A stretch of DNA of 64,000 nucleotides from Pseudonocardiaceae bacterium YIM PH 21723. Its GTDB lineage: Bacteria; Actinomycetota; Actinomycetes; Mycobacteriales; Pseudonocardiaceae. The DNA lies in the NCBI GenBank assembly GCA_003600225.1, contig QZFT01000024.1, forward strand, positions 62,001 through 126,000. Reading direction: 5' to 3'. This document shows, piece after piece, positions 32,324-39,204 of the stretch; the first letter of the stretch is position 1, and the number at the start of each line of letters is the position of its first letter. The notes beneath the pieces are model-generated. The model was given only the letters and a program-made list of their open reading frames with translations, made no database searches and was not told the origin of the DNA. The position numbers were made by a program, and so were the translations under genes.

Positions 32324-33705
32324 CCATCCCGTATGACGATCACGTCCTGCAACTCTCGACGAAACTGGATGCCCGGCAACCACGGCTCAAGGCGTCCGCC
32401 GCCTACTACGAGGCCTCCCACCGGTTGAAGGCCATCGGTATCGCCACCCCGCCGGAGATGCGCGCGCTCACCGCCGCGATCGGCTGGCCCCGCCTGTATA
32501 TCGACGCGATCGAGCAGCGCCTGGACATCGCCTCGTTCGGCCTGGCCGGCAAACCCGGCGCTCTGGACCGGCTCACCGAGTGGTGGCGCGCGAACGACAT
32601 GGACGAGGAATCCAGCCTCGGGCACCTGGAAACCCTGGTCGCCGGAGATTGCCTGGTCACCATCGCCGCCCCCGGCCCGGATGACGACCCTGAAGTCCCG
32701 GTGATCCGAGTCGAATCGCCGCTGACCATGTACGCCGAGACCGACATCCGCACCCACAAGGTCACGCGCGCCCTGCGGACCTACGTGCCGGACGATATGG
32801 CCGATGTCGAATCGGCCACCCTGTACCTCCCAGACCGGACCGTCCCGCTCAAGCGGGACCGCGGCTCGAACCACGCCTGGCGCGTGGACGGCAAGCCGGT
32901 CTTCCACGGCCTCGGCGTCTGCCCGGTCGTGCCACTGACCAACCGGCAGCGCCTCGCGGACCGGCGGGGGCAAAGCGAGATCACCCCCGAACTCCGCAGC
33001 GTCACCGACGCCGCCGCGCGGATGATGATGAACCTGCAGGCCGCCGCCGAGCTGCTCGCCGTACCGCAGCGGATCTTGTTCGGTGTTGAAGCCGAAGAGC
33101 TGCGGGGCACTGGTGGGAACCGGGAAGTCCTGGACACCTACTTCGCCCGCATCCTCGCCGTGGAGAACGACGCCGCCAAGGCCTCGGAGTTCTCCAGCGC
33201 CGAACTCATCAACTTCACCACCGGCCTGCAGGAACTCGCCAAGCACTTCGCCGCCTACACCGGCCTGCCCCCGCAATACCTGTCCTTCTCCAGCGAGAAC
33301 CCCGCCTCCGCCGAGGCGATCAGGGCGGCGGAAGCGAGGCTGGTGAAGACCTGCGAGCGCAAGGCCCGGATGTTCGGGGCGGCGTGGCGGCAGGTCATGC
33401 GCCTGGCGGTGCACATCATGGACGGAGCACCCGACATCGAACTGTCCGCGCTGGAAGTCCGCTGGTCTGACCCCGCGACCCCCACCTATGCCGCCCGCGC
33501 CGACGCGGTCACCAAGCTCTACGCGGGCGGGATCATCCCGCGCGAACGAGCCCGCATCGACCTCGGATATTCAGCGGAGGAACGCGCGGAGATGACCGAG
33601 CAGGACCGCGAGGAACCGATGCGTCAGCTCACCGCCCTGGTCGGCGGCAACACCAGCCGCCCGCGGCCTGCAGCAAGCAGGGAGTCCGGGCAGGTGGCGG
33701 CGTGA
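32320..33705 (+). CDS. Portal protein (SPP1/Gp6-like), apparent CTG start
   Basis: A 461-residue portal: early QLSTKLDARQPRLKASAAYY, YIDAIEQRLDI, LVAGDCLVTIA, the long central helix region ASEFSSAELINFTTGLQEL and GLPPQYLSFSSENPASAEAI near the C-terminal clip. The coding sequence clearly starts before TTG 32425. The only usable initiation codon is CTG 32320, which overlaps the terminase stop as CTGA with AAGGTGGTGG upstream. It forms the dodecameric vertex for packaging and tail attachment. Confidence 0.9.
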   Translation: MTIPYDDHVLQLSTKLDARQPRLKASAAYYEASHRLKAIGIATPPEMRALTAAIGWPRLYIDAIEQRLDIASFGLAGKPGALDRLTEWWRANDMDEESSLGHLETLVAGDCLVTIAAPGPDDDPEVPVIRVESPLTMYAETDIRTHKVTRALRTYVPDDMADVESATLYLPDRTVPLKRDRGSNHAWRVDGKPVFHGLGVCPVVPLTNRQRLADRRGQSEITPELRSVTDAAARMMMNLQAAAELLAVPQRILFGVEAEELRGTGGNREVLDTYFARILAVENDAAKASEFSSAELINFTTGLQELAKHFAAYTGLPPQYLSFSSENPASAEAIRAAEARLVKTCERKARMFGAAWRQVMRLAVHIMDGAPDIELSALEVRWSDPATPTYAARADAVTKLYAGGIIPRERARIDLGYSAEERAEMTEQDREEPMRQLTALVGGNTSRPRPAASRESGQVAA

Positions 33706-34556
33706 CGTTCGAGGAGTACGACCAGCAGCAGCGGCAGATCACCGCCGCACTCGCGGCGGTGCTGCTGGTGATCCTGGCCCCGATCACCCTGGCTGCCCTG
33801 ACCACTGCGGGGTGGATCAGCCTGCTGCACGCCTTGTTCCCGCACATCGAAGGCGGCCGGCGTGAATCGGCTGAGCTGGCACGCAGGTTCTTCGACGCCG
33901 AACGCGCCCACCACACCGGGCTGCCCGAGCGGCATCCGGTGCTGCTGGCCGGATACCAGTGGGACTGGTTCGCCGAGGCCATGTCGATCCTGCCCGCCGA
34001 GCTGCGGGACTACCCGCGGCATGAGGACCAGATCGCCCGCGTGATCTCCGTGGCGTTGAAGGAAGTGGAGAACGGCGGCCGGTCCACGTTGCTGCGCGCT
34101 ACCCGCTCGGACCGGCCGGCCGGGGGCTGGGCGAGAGTGGCCACGGGCGAGCAGACCTGCGCTTTTTGCCTGACGATGGTGAGTCGGGGCCCGGCGTACT
34201 TCTTCGCCTCGGACGCCGGTCTGGATACCGACGACACCGAGGCCATGGACCTCTACGACCAACTCGTCTCCGCCCGCACCGCGCAGGAAAAGGCCGACGC
34301 GGACGAGGTGCTGGCCGAACTGATGACCCAGTGGCATCCCAACTGCGACTGCCGGGTCGTCCCGGTCTACAACGCGAACTGGCCCGGCCGCGAAGCCCAC
34401 GAAGCAGCCGAAGACCTGTACGGGCACGCCGTGCGGACCCACAAAGGACAAGACGCGATCAACGCCGTCCGCCGGGTCCTGTACGAGCAGAACAAGGACG
34501 CCATCAACGCCCAGCGCCGCGCAACCTACGCCCGCCGCACCGCGTCCGCCGCCTGA
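33702..34556 (+). CDS. MuF-like minor capsid protein
   Basis: A 284-residue protein. An N-terminal helix pair includes a hydrophobic segment (AAVLLVILAPITLAALTTA). The MuF-type C-terminal part has EQTCAFCLTMVSRGPAYFFA and QWHPNCDCRVVPVY. The GTG start overlaps the portal stop as GTGA. MuF proteins are internal head proteins, sometimes associated with head maturation or injected cargo. Confidence 0.82.
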   Translation: MTFEEYDQQQRQITAALAAVLLVILAPITLAALTTAGWISLLHALFPHIEGGRRESAELARRFFDAERAHHTGLPERHPVLLAGYQWDWFAEAMSILPAELRDYPRHEDQIARVISVALKEVENGGRSTLLRATRSDRPAGGWARVATGEQTCAFCLTMVSRGPAYFFASDAGLDTDDTEAMDLYDQLVSARTAQEKADADEVLAELMTQWHPNCDCRVVPVYNANWPGREAHEAAEDLYGHAVRTHKGQDAINAVRRVLYEQNKDAINAQRRATYARRTASAA

Positions 34557-34578
34557 CTCGCACCCCTCCCTTCTTCGC

Positions 34579-34603
34579 AGCGCCCCCGGCGGGGGCGCTT
34601 TTT
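34579..34603 (+). terminator. Intrinsic terminator before scaffold gene
   Basis: AGCGCCCCC (34579-34587) pairs with GGGGGCGCT (34591-34599) across a 3-nt loop, followed by a T-tract ending at 34603. It would lower read-through into the scaffold/capsid genes or end a separate upstream message. Confidence 0.75.
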
Positions 34604-34626
34604 CGTATGCCCAGGAGGCATCCCTG

Positions 34627-35103
34627 ATGACCGACACCGCCATGCCGGCCACCGAAGCCGAACCCACGATCGCCGAGCCTGTGACCGAGGAGCTGTCGCA
34701 GGCCGCGCGGGAGCGGATCGCTGCCGCCAACGCCGAGGCCGCGAAGTACCGGATCAAAGCCCGCGACGCCGCCACCACCGCAAAGGCCGCAGCCGAGCAG
34801 GAGTTCGGCGACCAGATCCACGCGCTCACCGAGCAGAACACCGGCCTGTCCACGCAGCTCGCGCAGCTGCAGGCCGCCCTTGCCGCAGGCGTCCCCGCGG
34901 ACCTGGTGTCCGAGCTGGCGCCGCTGCTGCGCGGAGAGAACCCGGAGGAGCTGGCCGAGCACGCCGCACGCCTGGCGCAGCGGTTCAACCTCACGGCCCC
35001 GGCAGGCCCGGCGCGGGAGCGAGCTGTCGACCCCTCGCAGGGACACGGCGACACCCGCACCAGCGCGGACAGCTTCTTCGTGAACTACGCCTTCGACCTG
35101 TAG
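34627..35103 (+). CDS. Scaffolding protein
   Basis: A 158-residue acidic, Ala/Glu-rich coiled-coil protein (LSQAARERIAAANAEAAKYR; ALTEQNTGLSTQLAQLQAAL) directly before the capsid gene, which is the classic scaffold composition and place. It should guide prohead assembly and then leave. ATG 34627 follows CAGGAGG. Terminator hairpins flank it on both sides. Confidence 0.82.
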   Translation: MTDTAMPATEAEPTIAEPVTEELSQAARERIAAANAEAAKYRIKARDAATTAKAAAEQEFGDQIHALTEQNTGLSTQLAQLQAALAAGVPADLVSELAPLLRGENPEELAEHAARLAQRFNLTAPAGPARERAVDPSQGHGDTRTSADSFFVNYAFDL

Positions 35104-35112
35104 CCCGTCTTC

Positions 35113-35142
35113 AGCGCCCGCATCCGGGCGCTTTTCTTTTTT
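35113..35142 (+). terminator. Intrinsic terminator before major capsid gene
   Basis: AGCGCCCG (35113-35120) pairs with CGGGCGCT (35125-35132) and is followed by a T-rich run. It lies 22 nt before the CTGGGGGAA ribosome site of the capsid gene. Confidence 0.72.
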
Positions 35143-35163
35143 CCATTGTTTCTGGGGGAACAA

Positions 35164-36231
35164 TTGGCTTTTCAGAATGAGCTGCCGCCCAACACCGCGG
35201 CACGCCACCAGGGCCGCATGGCCTACCTGGATGACCGCTTCCTACCGAGGACCGTTCTCGGACCGCTCTGGGAGCAGGCCCAGGAATCCAGCCTCGTCAT
35301 GAGGCTCGGGCAGCGGGTCCCGGTCTCCTACGGCGAGACCGTCATGCCGGTGTCCGCAGTGGAACCCGAGGTGGGCCAGGTCGGCACCGGCACGTCCTTC
35401 GCCGAGCGGGAAGGTCACGTCAAGCCGGTCACGGGCGTGGCGTGGGGTCACACCTCGTTCGCTCCGATCAAGCTCGCCGGCATCATCACCGTCTCCGAGG
35501 AGTTCTCCAACATCGACCCGCAAGGGTTGAACTCCACCCTGCAGACCAAGCTCGCCAACGCCATCGGCCGAGGCGTCGACCTGGCGGTGTTCCACGGCCG
35601 GCGCCCAGACACCGGGGGCGAGCTGCTCGGGATCGAGCAGAACGGATTCGTCGCCAAGACCACCAAGAAGATCGAGCTGGCCGACAAGGACCCCCGCGTC
35701 CCAGCCGGCTCACCGCTGCGGCAGCAGCTGATCGACGGCTGGGAACTCGTCGCGAACGAGCGCCTCAACATGAACGCCTGGGCCGTCGACCCCCTGTTCA
35801 GGCCGAAGCTGGTCGCCGCGATGGACCCGCAGGGCCGGGCCCTGTTCGGTGGTGAAGTCGACCTCGCCGCCCAGCGCAGCTCCCTGCTCGGGTTGCCGGC
35901 CGAGTACGGACGCGCCGTGTCCGGCCAGGTCGGTACCTACGCCGGGGACCGCTGCCGGATCTTCGGTGGCGACTGGTCGCGCTGCTTGTTCGGCTTCGCG
36001 GACGCGGTGCGGATCAAGAAGAGCACCGAGGGCGTCGTGACCGTTGGCGACCAGACGGTGAACCTGTGGCAGACCAACCAGGTCGCCTTGCTGATTGAGG
36101 TGACTTTCGGCTGGCTGGTTGACCCGCGCGCGTTCGTGAAGTTCGAACTGCCCGCCCCGGCCACCGCTGCGGATTCCGAGGACAGCACCACCACTTCCTC
36201 CTCGCGCAGCCGCCGCAGCACCGCGGCTTGA
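35164..36231 (+). CDS. Major capsid protein (HK97 fold)
   Basis: A 355-residue protein with the HK97-type layout: N-arm (AARHQGRMAYLDDRFLP), E-loop region (GTSFAEREGHVKPVTG), spine helix (LQTKLANAIGRGVDLAVF) and the A-domain, ending VDPRAFVKFEL plus a Ser/Thr-rich tail. TTG 35164 lies 6 nt after CTGGGGGA, so MAFQNELPPNT is the N-terminus. The low-complexity tail (SSSRSRRSTAA) may be surface-exposed. Confidence 0.9.
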   Translation: MAFQNELPPNTAARHQGRMAYLDDRFLPRTVLGPLWEQAQESSLVMRLGQRVPVSYGETVMPVSAVEPEVGQVGTGTSFAEREGHVKPVTGVAWGHTSFAPIKLAGIITVSEEFSNIDPQGLNSTLQTKLANAIGRGVDLAVFHGRRPDTGGELLGIEQNGFVAKTTKKIELADKDPRVPAGSPLRQQLIDGWELVANERLNMNAWAVDPLFRPKLVAAMDPQGRALFGGEVDLAAQRSSLLGLPAEYGRAVSGQVGTYAGDRCRIFGGDWSRCLFGFADAVRIKKSTEGVVTVGDQTVNLWQTNQVALLIEVTFGWLVDPRAFVKFELPAPATAADSEDSTTTSSSRSRRSTAA

Positions 36232-36246
36232 CCGACCCTGCCTAAC

Positions 36247-36294
36247 CACACTCGAAGATCGGAAATACTCGAGTATTTCCGATCTTCGGGTGTG
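36247..36294. other. 48-nt near-perfect palindrome after capsid gene
   Basis: The two 24-nt halves (36247-36270 and 36271-36294) are reverse complements with one G:T pair, and the inner 17+17 nt are perfect with no loop. It lies between the capsid stop and the next head gene. There is no T-tract. It could act as RNA processing site, partial terminator or DNA cruciform. Confidence 0.75.
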
Positions 36295-36315
36295 CCCGCG
36301 TGAAAGCGAGCCACC

Positions 36316-36720
36316 GTGAGCATCGCGACGACCGCCGACGTACAGGCGAGGTTCCACCGCGACCTGGAACCCCACGAACTCGCCCAAGCCGGCGTACTGC
36401 TCGATGACGCCGAGCTGCTGATCCGCGCCGAACTGCCCGACCTCCGGGGGCAGGTCGCCACCGGGGTCCTGGAGAAGGCCGCGGTGGTGATGGTCGAGGC
36501 CAACATGGTCTGCCGGGTCCTGCGAAACCCTGAGGGCTTCGCCCAGGAATCGGACGGCAACTACTCCTACATGCTTTCCGGGCAGGTCGCCTCCGGCCGC
36601 CTGGAAGTCCTGGACTCCGAATGGGCCCTGCTCGGGGTCCGCGCCGGGGTGTTCGTGATCGCCCCGCGCCTGGACATCCCTACTCACCTGCCCCCGGCCT
36701 GGGTCGGTGACTTCGGCTGA
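36316..36720 (+). CDS. Head-tail connector (adaptor) protein
   Basis: A 134-residue helical protein (DVQARFHRDLEPHELAQAGV; LRGQVATGVLEKAAVVMVEA; SGRLEVLDSEWALLGV) in the adaptor slot right after the capsid, resembling gp15/YqbG-type adaptors. GTG 36316 is the start. Confidence 0.75.
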   Translation: MSIATTADVQARFHRDLEPHELAQAGVLLDDAELLIRAELPDLRGQVATGVLEKAAVVMVEANMVCRVLRNPEGFAQESDGNYSYMLSGQVASGRLEVLDSEWALLGVRAGVFVIAPRLDIPTHLPPAWVGDFG

Positions 36721-37070
36721 GCCTGCTGGACAAGGCCACCGAGGACATCACCGTGTATCTGGAGGAGAAGACCACCGACCGCGACGGCAACATCATGACC
36801 CGCCCGTCCGAGATCGGTATCCCCGCCAAGGCCGTCATCCAGCTCCTCGCCCAATCCGGTACGAGTCAGAGGCGCGCGGAACAGGACAACGAGGGCTTCG
36901 AGATCGAGACCGCCTACCGGATGCGCCTGCCCCGCTCCTTCCCTCACGTCCTGGGCGCCCAATCCCGGATCCAGTGGCGCGGGGAGTACTGGGCGGTCAT
37001 CGGCGATGTCCACCGCTACAGCGGCTCGGCCCGTACCGCGCACATGGACTACACGATCCGCCGCACCTAA
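36717..37070 (+). CDS. Head-tail stopper-like protein, apparent CTG start
   Basis: A 117-residue protein: MSLLDKATEDITVYLEEKT at the N-terminus and a beta-rich C-terminus (YWAVIGDVHRYSGSARTAHM), in the stopper position. CTG 36717 overlaps the upstream TGA as CTGA, the same arrangement as at the portal gene. GTG 36753 is the alternative and would remove the first 12 residues. Confidence 0.75.
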   Translation: MSLLDKATEDITVYLEEKTTDRDGNIMTRPSEIGIPAKAVIQLLAQSGTSQRRAEQDNEGFEIETAYRMRLPRSFPHVLGAQSRIQWRGEYWAVIGDVHRYSGSARTAHMDYTIRRT

Positions 37071-37080
37071 GGACCGTTGA

Positions 37081-37382
37081 TGGCTGTACGGCTCAAACCG
37101 CAGAAGGCGGTCAACCTGTCGGTCGCCCACCTGGACGCCGTCCGGGACGCCGTCCGCGAACACGCTGCCGAGATCGGTATCCGCGCCCATTCCCGCCTGC
37201 TGGCGCACCGACATCACGGCGATGCGGAGATCACCATCACCCACGGCACAGGAGATGTCGACAGCTTCGTCAATTTGGACGACGAGGCGGCGTTCGCGAT
37301 CGAGAACGGGCATTTCAACCCCGAATCCGGCCGCTGGGTCGACGGCATCTACGTGCTCACCCACGCCGCCCGTCTTCTATAA
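37081..37382 (+). CDS. Minor head/tail-joining protein (DUF5403-like)
   Basis: A 100-residue protein: AVNLSVAHLDAVRDAVREHA helix, EITITHGTGDVDSFVNL strands, ending WVDGIYVLTHAARLL. Its order between stopper and tail terminator matches the DUF5403-type proteins of actinophages. ATG 37081. Confidence 0.7.
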
Positions 37383-37392
37383 GGAATCGCTT

Positions 37393-37797
37393 TTGGTTTC
37401 CCGGCGTATGCCGCGAATCCACGACGTCATCCTTCCTGTGCTCCGCGAGCAGTTGCCGGGGGTGCAGGTGGTGTCGTGGATTCCTGACGTCGACCACCGC
37501 GAATACCCGATCCTGGGTATCCGCCGCCTGTCCGGCCTCGCACGGGATGTGCGGCGCCTGGACCTGCCCGTGGTCGAGATGACCGCCTATCACCGCGACG
37601 GTCTCGTCCCGTGCGAAGACCTCTACCTGGACGCCCGGCAAGTGCTGTGGGACATGGTGAAAAACCAGACCCTCACCCCGGCCGGGTATCTGCACTCCTT
37701 CTTCGAGACGTTCGGCCCGTCGCAATTTGATTCGCCCTTCGATGACTCCTGGCGAGTCCAAGGGCTGATTCAGCTGGGCCTGCGTCCCGCGCGCTGA
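37393..37797 (+). CDS. Tail terminator protein
   Basis: A 134-residue protein (MPRIHDVILPVLREQLPGVQ; LPVVEMTAYHRDG; LYLDARQVLWDMVKNQ) directly before the major tail protein, the usual slot and size for a tail terminator that caps the tail tube. TTG 37393 with AGGA upstream is preferred; ATG 37408 is possible. A GCGCGC hairpin (37789-37804) overlaps its stop. Confidence 0.75.
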   Translation: MVSRRMPRIHDVILPVLREQLPGVQVVSWIPDVDHREYPILGIRRLSGLARDVRRLDLPVVEMTAYHRDGLVPCEDLYLDARQVLWDMVKNQTLTPAGYLHSFFETFGPSQFDSPFDDSWRVQGLIQLGLRPAR

Positions 37798-37834
37798 AGC
37801 GCGCCTCGTCCTTTTCATTCCTGGGGGAATGTCT

Positions 37835-38461
37835 TTGCCTATCAATGATTCCGCCGTATTGACGGCGGCACGCGGCTTTGTCTTCATCGGGGATGTCGGC
37901 GCGACTTCGCCGACGCCGGAGGAGATCAAGGCGTTTAAGCCCGACACCGACGGCCGCACCGACTTCAAGGGCTTCCGCAACGTGGGCCATACCGACCGCG
38001 GGGACTTGCCGGAGTGGGGTGTCGATGGCGGTGATCAGGAGCGCAAGGGCACCTGGCAGACCGACAACCTCCGTCTGGTCACCACCGATCCGGCGGTCGA
38101 CTCGGTCACCTTCAAGTTGCAGCAGTGGGATGAGCAGACCCTGTCCCTGCACTACGGCGCGAAGAACGCCTCCACGGTGGCCGGCGAGTACGCCGTCAAC
38201 GACGGCCTGGCCTCCGGCCTGCAGCACTCCCTGCTGATCGTCATCGTCGATGGCGGCGTGAACGTCGGCTTCTTCGCCTCTAAGGCCTCCATGAAGCGCA
38301 GCGATTCCATCGAGCTGGCGACCGACGAGTTCGCCAAGTTCCCGGTGCGCGCCACCTTCGTGAAGAACCCAGGCGATCCATTGTTCAAGTGGCTGATCGG
38401 CGCCATCCCCGCACCACCAGCAGCATCCACCACCTCCGACAGCGGCAAGAGGGCGGCGTAA
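37835..38461 (+). CDS. Major tail tube protein
   Basis: A 208-residue protein (NDSAVLTAARGFVFIGDVGA; TDFKGFRNVGHTDRG; VTFKLQQWDEQTLSLHYG; SIELATDEFAKFPVRATF). It is the tube-forming beta-sandwich type and has the correct place before the chaperone pair. TTG 37835 is 7 nt after CTGGGGG, better spaced than ATG 37829. Confidence 0.85.
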   Translation: MPINDSAVLTAARGFVFIGDVGATSPTPEEIKAFKPDTDGRTDFKGFRNVGHTDRGDLPEWGVDGGDQERKGTWQTDNLRLVTTDPAVDSVTFKLQQWDEQTLSLHYGAKNASTVAGEYAVNDGLASGLQHSLLIVIVDGGVNVGFFASKASMKRSDSIELATDEFAKFPVRATFVKNPGDPLFKWLIGAIPAPPAASTTSDSGKRAA

Positions 38462-38815
38462 ATGACCTACACGATCGACCAGCTCCGCGCGGACGTCGAG
38501 CGCCAGTTCACCGTGTTCGAGATCGCCGCTGGCGGCACCGTCTACCGGCTGCGGAACCTGCTACGGATCAGCGACACCGAACGCCAGACCGTCATGGACG
38601 CGCTGGAGCAGATCAACCAGACCGACCAGGACACCGCCCGGGACCTCGCCGGGCTACGCCCGGCAGTGGAGACCGTGCTGACCACGGTGACCGACGCCGG
38701 CCGGGGCGCCGAGTTGATCGCCGTGCTGGGTGAGGATCTGGCGATGTCGCTGCGGCTGTTGGAGAAGTGGGCGGAGGCGACCCAGGCCCCGGAAGCACCA
38801 TCCTCGCCGGCCTGA
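38462..38815 (+). CDS. Tail assembly chaperone G
   Basis: A 117-residue acidic protein (TIDQLRADVERQFTVFEIAA; DTERQTVMDALEQINQTDQD) abutting the tail protein gene. Actinophage siphoviruses make a G protein and, by -1 frameshifting near its 3' end, a longer G-T fusion that loads the tape measure. The downstream T frame opens within the last 50 nt of this gene. Confidence 0.8.
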   Translation: MTYTIDQLRADVERQFTVFEIAAGGTVYRLRNLLRISDTERQTVMDALEQINQTDQDTARDLAGLRPAVETVLTTVTDAGRGAELIAVLGEDLAMSLRLLEKWAEATQAPEAPSSPA

Positions 38816-39204
38816 TCACTCAGGCTGGTGAGGAGCTTCTCGCCGACTTCCAGCACCACTACCGGATCAACCTCGCCGACCTGGTGGACCCCGCCGGGGG
38901 GATGAGTCCCCGGCGGGCCCTGGCCCTGATCCGCCAGCTCCCGCCCGAGTCCGCCACCCACACCGTTCTGGCCGGCACTCGCGAGGCACGGGGCTGGAGC
39001 ACCGACCGCCACCTGCTGGCAGCCGTTGTCGACGCGGTCCGCGAATCAACGTGGGCGACCATCGCCACCCACTCCAAACGCCGCCCCGCGCCACCCAAAC
39101 CCCTGCCACGCCCCGGAATGCGGCAGCGCAGCGCGGGCCCGTCGTTCCGGCAGATCGCTGCCGCCCACATGAAAACCGCACAACAGCATCGGGGAGACAG
39201 CTAG
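38767..39204 (+). CDS. Tail assembly chaperone T (probably expressed as G-T frameshift product)
   Basis: This frame is -1 relative to G and encodes ILAGLITQAGEELLADFQHH, GMSPRRALALIRQL and a basic C-terminus, the T-domain pattern. It overlaps the G gene by 49 nt and has no ribosome site of its own. The shift should occur between about 38740 and 38815; no textbook heptamer is obvious, so the slip site is unassigned. Confidence 0.72.
   Translation: MGGGDPGPGSTILAGLITQAGEELLADFQHHYRINLADLVDPAGGMSPRRALALIRQLPPESATHTVLAGTREARGWSTDRHLLAAVVDAVRESTWATIATHSKRRPAPPKPLPRPGMRQRSAGPSFRQIAAAHMKTAQQHRGDS

Noticed and set aside
33624-35060. 478-residue minus-strand frame over the MuF and scaffold genes
   Set aside because: Antisense shadow of three recognised head genes.
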